Shown piece after piece: positions 61,204 through 64,000 of a stretch of 64,000 bases of DNA. The notes below the pieces were generated by a model, which was given only the letters and a program-made list of their open reading frames with translations, had not been told where the DNA came from and ran no database searches. The DNA lies in NCBI RefSeq assembly GCF_000208405.1, contig NC_015437.1, positions 62,001-126,000 on the forward strand, given 5' to 3'. How positions within the stretch are numbered: the first letter of the stretch is position 1; every line of letters starts with the position of its first letter. The position numbers and the translations under genes were made by a program. The DNA is from Selenomonas sputigena ATCC 35185 (GTDB lineage: Bacteria > Bacillota > Negativicutes > Selenomonadales > Selenomonadaceae).

Positions 61204-61299
61204 GAGGAAAACATCCTCTCCGTCTTGGCTGGTGTAGTTGCCAACTATATCAGCAAATGGTTCGATGAGAGAGACAACGGCAACGAGCCTAGGTGTTAA
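61204..61299 (+). pseudogene. 5'-truncated Fst-like toxin remnant
   Basis: ENILSVLAGVVANYISKW then FDERDNGNEPRC matches the toxin at 43316 from its seventh residue on. It lacks a start codon, ribosome binding site and promoter; the sequence upstream is the end of the porin gene. The terminator (61324-61357) and antitoxin promoter behind it are preserved. Confidence 0.75.
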
Positions 61300-61325
61300 G
61301 CCCTGCCTGCATCATGGGAACAGAA

Positions 61326-61389
61326 AAGCCCCCAAGCTGACACCTTGGGGGCTTTTCGTGTATCGGTTATGACGATTACCTCGTTTGCC
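61326..61389 (-). ncRNA. Orphan Fst-type antisense RNA
   Basis: Minus-strand promoter TTGCAT (61420-61425), 18 bases, TATACT (61396-61401), and terminator AAAAGCCCCCAAG/CTTGGGGGCTTTT define a ~64-nt RNA like the one at 43446. Its 5' recognition part differs from that of the first module, so it should not cross-neutralise that toxin well. Confidence 0.55.
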
Positions 61390-61554
61390 AAGGCCAGTAT
61401 ATCATAATCATCTGTTGGTATGCAAGCCGTATGTTTACGATATGGTTCTGTATCGAGATTAAAATTCATTTCTTAGTAGTGAATAGCAGAATAAAGATGC
61501 ATGATATATCGCGCCTCCTCGCCGCATGTATAGGGGCGAAAGGGGGTGAGAGAT

Positions 61555-61779
61555 ATGGCAGTCAAGAAAACGGGAGCGGCGACGAAGCTGATTCTCAAGG
61601 TTCAGATGGGCACGGACAAAAAGGGTCTGCCGACCTACGGACAGCGCATGGTGCAGAACGTGAACCCGGCGCTCGGCGACGAGGACTTCCTCGCCATTGG
61701 CAAGAGCCTCGGCGGCCTGCAGTCGCACACGCTGAAGGACGTCATGCGCCAGGACGCAGCCGCGCTGACGGAAGAGTAA
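61555..61779 (+). CDS. DUF1659-domain protein
   Basis: 74 residues. KLILKVQMGTDKKGLPTYGQ followed by NVNPALGDEDFLAIGKSLGG is the DUF1659 pattern, found in Firmicutes next to DUF2922 genes. Function unknown. ATG 61555 with AAAGGGGGTGA five bases upstream; the GTG nine bases earlier is part of that site. Confidence 0.85.
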   Translation: MAVKKTGAATKLILKVQMGTDKKGLPTYGQRMVQNVNPALGDEDFLAIGKSLGGLQSHTLKDVMRQDAAALTEE

Positions 61780-61848
61780 AGGCGGCGGTTTCGCGGGCGG
61801 CCTTGCGGTCGCTCCGAAACCATCGCTTGCAGGGAGGAGGTGAAGGAA

Positions 61849-62061
61849 ATGGCAAAGGCGCTGAAGATGGTCTTCAAGCTTTCGGACACGCAGACGGCGA
61901 CCGTGAGCCTCGCCGATCCCAAGGCGGGGCTGACGAAGGCAGAGGCCGAAGCGGTCATGACGGACATGATCGCGAAGAACGCGCTCGTCGTCAAGGGCGT
62001 CAATCCCAAGGCGATCAAGGCGGTCTACATCCGTTCGAGCGAGGATCAGGAGCTTGCCTGA
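61849..62061 (+). CDS. DUF2922-domain protein
   Basis: 70 residues. LKMVFKLSDTQTATVSLADP and the late KAIKAVYIRSSEDQEL match DUF2922, the usual partner of DUF1659. GGAGGAGGTGA six bases before ATG 61849. Forms a two-gene unit with the DUF1659 gene, closed by the terminator at 62070. Confidence 0.87.
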   Translation: MAKALKMVFKLSDTQTATVSLADPKAGLTKAEAEAVMTDMIAKNALVVKGVNPKAIKAVYIRSSEDQELA

Positions 62062-62069
62062 GGAGGGCG

Positions 62070-62107
62070 AAAGGACGCGGAGCGACACGGCTCTGCGTCC
62101 TTTCTTT
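62070..62107 (+). terminator. Intrinsic terminator of the DUF1659-DUF2922 unit
   Basis: AAAGGACGC-G-GAGC pairs with GCTC-T-GCGTCCTTT and is followed by CTTTG. Confidence 0.82.
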
Positions 62108-62211
62108 GTGTTTGTGTCTGACCAATACGCGCATTTAAGAAAAAAGACGATGATTCGATATAAGAACCGAAGGGTTTCGACTAGAATTTCAATTCCAAGG
62201 AGGGAAGCTGC

Positions 62212-63354
62212 ATGAAGATCCAGGGAAACGGCGATGGCTCCATCGGGATGAAGAAAGGCTTGCTGCAGGGTGAGCGGCTTGTTGGAAATAAAGGGCATGA
62301 GTCAACGATTGCCGCATCGCAGAAGCAAAAGGAATATGTGGGCGAGCCGGGAAAATCCGCCGTATCGCCAGCCTATCATGTATCGGTCAGCAAGGAGGGC
62401 AAGGGGCTTGCCGCCTTGCATGGAGCAGCGGCGCAAAACGGCAGCGAGGCTGCTATGCAGGATGCTGCGGCGAAGCAGAGTGTGGAGCAGCTGGACATGT
62501 CCGGCAATGCCCATCTGAAGCCGCTTCGAGCGGAGGATCTTGACTGGGCGACCGAATATGAACGGGCTTCGCTGGCAGAAACCATGAGAGGAGTCGAGAG
62601 CGGCATCGGCGCCGTCTTGCGTGGCGCGGCTGAAAATCCCCTCGCCGTCGGCGCCGACATCCAGATGTATCTCGTTCGTCAGCTCAACGCCTATGGTCAT
62701 CATCAGAAGGCCTTGGGGCACAGCTTGGCAGGCGATCCATATCTGAGCAGCGTTCTTGAGCGCTTGGACGCACTTGACCCTAAAGGCGAAAATCCCCTGG
62801 TAAGCGAGATCCGTTCTCTCGTCAGCACGACGATGAGCGGCAAGAACATCGAGCTTTTTGAAAAAGATGGACACAGCGATCTCGTCCGGCGATATTGCGC
62901 CTACCTTGGCATCCATATGGGCGATGCAATGAAGGTCAAGGACAAGGCGGGCGATTATTTCAACGATAAGACGGCGATATACGCCTTCTTTCAGGAAATG
63001 AGCCGCAAGGCGAAGTGTACGGAAGAGCTGCTTGAAGCCATGCTTGGAGATCGTGCGGGAGAGAAAGTGGAGGAGAGGGAACGTTCTTCAGACCTTTCGC
63101 AGCTGATCGCCGAGAGGAAGAGCGGCCTTGAGGATGGCATGACCGTGTATAAGGAGAGTCTGCGCAAACTGCACCGTGCCGATGGCGACGCAGGCGAGGG
63201 CGAAGACGGCAAACTATCGGAGCGGGAGAGGGCGGAAGAGAAAAAAAGCCTGATTCCGAGCGTCACAGGCTACGATTGGCAGCGCATTTCAGAGAAGTAT
63301 TTGCATGAAAATCCAGAACTTGCCGCCATTTTTGCTGACAACGGCATGGGTTGA
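62212..63354 (+). CDS. Unrecognised 380-residue soluble protein
   Basis: Starts MKIQGNGDGSIGMKKGLLQG with AAGGAGGGA upstream. The N-terminal ~95 residues are polar and low in predicted structure. Residues ~100-290 are helical (VESGIGAVLRGAAENPLAVG, MYLVRQLNAYGHHQKALGHS). Residues ~290-345 are strongly charged (EKVEERERSSDLSQLIAERK, GEGEDGKLSERERAEEKKS). The C-terminus YDWQRISEKYLHENPELAAI may be a small domain. No signal peptide. A sequence resembling a sigma-28-type promoter (around TTCGATAT, 62153-62160) suggests, weakly, flagellar-regulon membership. Function unknown. Confidence 0.7.
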   Translation: MKIQGNGDGSIGMKKGLLQGERLVGNKGHESTIAASQKQKEYVGEPGKSAVSPAYHVSVSKEGKGLAALHGAAAQNGSEAAMQDAAAKQSVEQLDMSGNAHLKPLRAEDLDWATEYERASLAETMRGVESGIGAVLRGAAENPLAVGADIQMYLVRQLNAYGHHQKALGHSLAGDPYLSSVLERLDALDPKGENPLVSEIRSLVSTTMSGKNIELFEKDGHSDLVRRYCAYLGIHMGDAMKVKDKAGDYFNDKTAIYAFFQEMSRKAKCTEELLEAMLGDRAGEKVEERERSSDLSQLIAERKSGLEDGMTVYKESLRKLHRADGDAGEGEDGKLSERERAEEKKSLIPSVTGYDWQRISEKYLHENPELAAIFADNGMG

Positions 63355-63380
63355 GTGAAGGGCGTACATCTGCGCTTGCA

Positions 63381-63421
63381 AGGTGCTGCCTGCTGTAACA
63401 GCGGACAGCGCCTTTTTCTTT
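63381..63421 (+). terminator. Intrinsic terminator
   Basis: AGGTGCTG...GCTG pairs with CAGC...CAGCGCCT around a TAA loop, followed by TTTTTCTT. Confidence 0.75.
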
Positions 63422-63582
63422 GTGAGATTGTTTCAATGATGAAGAGAAACTTCTTGCAAACTTTGCCGTAGAATATTCTCATATAAGAGAAAAATATGCT
63501 ATAATGATAGAAAAGTGGTTTCATGGGAAGCGCCTTCCTGCCCTTTCGGGTGCGGCGGGCGGACTGATGGGAGGCGTTTTGA

Positions 63583-63969
63583 TTGGCAAGAAAGTGCAAG
63601 ATCCTCATTTCCGATGATTCCAAGCTTCTGCGCAAGCAGCTGCGCGAGGAGCTTGAGGCGCTCGATTGTGAGGTCATAGAGACGGAGAACGGCAAGGAGG
63701 CGATCGCCGAGAGTCTTGGCGACCGTCCCGACGGCGTGATCTTGGACATCGTCATGCCCGAGGTCAACGGCGTCGAGGTGCTGCGCGTCATCAAGGAAAT
63801 CGACGACACGATTCCCGTCGTCATGCTGTCATCGGCGGGCACGCCCGAGAAGCTTATGGAGACGCTGAAGCTCGGGGCGCTGGACTTCATCCAGAAGCCC
63901 TATACGCCCGAGCAGATCAAGAATGCCATCACGCGCATTCGAAAGAAAGCAGGGCTGGATGAGCAATGA
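63583..63969 (+). CDS. CheY-like single-domain response regulator
   Basis: 128 residues, a receiver domain only. Acid pair in ILISDDSKLLR, phospho-acceptor Asp in VILDIVMPEVNG (about residue 54), Ser in VVMLSSAGTPE and Lys in DFIQKPYTPEQI complete the phosphorylation site. TTG start at 63583 with GGGAGGCG upstream. Extended -10 TGCTATAAT (63497-63505) gives it its own promoter. No histidine kinase is in the window. It may serve chemotaxis or another pathway. Confidence 0.9.
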   Translation: MARKCKILISDDSKLLRKQLREELEALDCEVIETENGKEAIAESLGDRPDGVILDIVMPEVNGVEVLRVIKEIDDTIPVVMLSSAGTPEKLMETLKLGALDFIQKPYTPEQIKNAITRIRKKAGLDEQ

Positions 63970-64000
63970 TCTGCTTTTCCCACAATTTCTCCTGAATCGC

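Overview
The window comes from a high-GC, diderm member of the Negativicutes, most likely Selenomonas or a close relative. The evidence is two OmpM-type porins that each begin with an SLH domain, a two-partner secretion pair, Firmicutes-type ribosome binding sites (AGGAGG/GGGGGTGA) and a Gram-positive-style DUF1659/DUF2922 small-gene pair. This is inferred from gene content; no alignment was run.

Layout. 1-1.3 kb: GDP-mannose synthesis gene. 1.4-12 kb: accessory/defence island. It holds an IS3 transposase remnant, an AT-rich block with a DUF6338-like membrane protein, a SLATT 2TM effector and a UG/Abi-like reverse transcriptase, then an ST7-like TPR protein, a RloA/RloB (AbiL-like) pair, a Tat-exported phosphoesterase and a DinJ/YafQ toxin-antitoxin pair. 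A chimeric, internally deleted copy of the phosphoesterase-YafQ locus lies on the left side of the RloAB pair. 12-25 kb: envelope and housekeeping genes (phosphoethanolamine transferase-like, TSUP transporter, tRNA-Val, M48 protease, WalJ-like MBL protein, ung, a GGDEF sensor coupled to a glucosaminidase lipoprotein). 25-41 kb: an Rpn nuclease, a candidate type I toxin-antitoxin locus, then TpsB and a ~3,800-residue TpsA haemagglutinin split by a one-base frameshift, and a second Rpn on the minus strand. 41-43.7 kb: SLH porin, small genes and an Fst-like type I toxin-antitoxin module. 43.7-57 kb: a P2B-type Ca-ATPase followed by a tellurite/stress (ter) cluster with five genes carrying TerD/TerA domains, an AIM24-type protein and the ter-associated biosynthetic set (C-C lyase, ATP-grasp, PRTase, StiP, HAD). 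57-64 kb: third Rpn, GNAT, deoB, second SLH porin, an orphaned Fst-type antitoxin, DUF1659/DUF2922 genes, an unrecognised protein and a CheY-like receiver.

How things work together. The RT+SLATT and RloA+RloB pairs look like two abortive-infection systems side by side. The Ca pump and the TerD proteins probably form one Ca-linked stress module. TpsB should secrete TpsA if the frame is intact. Non-coding structure is unusually rich. A dispersed ~105-bp two-hairpin repeat shows compensatory changes between copies, there are two kinds of convergent type I toxin/antisense loci, and a terminator stem overlaps a porin promoter. The best leads for something undescribed are the RT-SLATT locus with its 215-nt spacer, the covarying hairpin repeat family, and the Fst-like module with its orphan relative.
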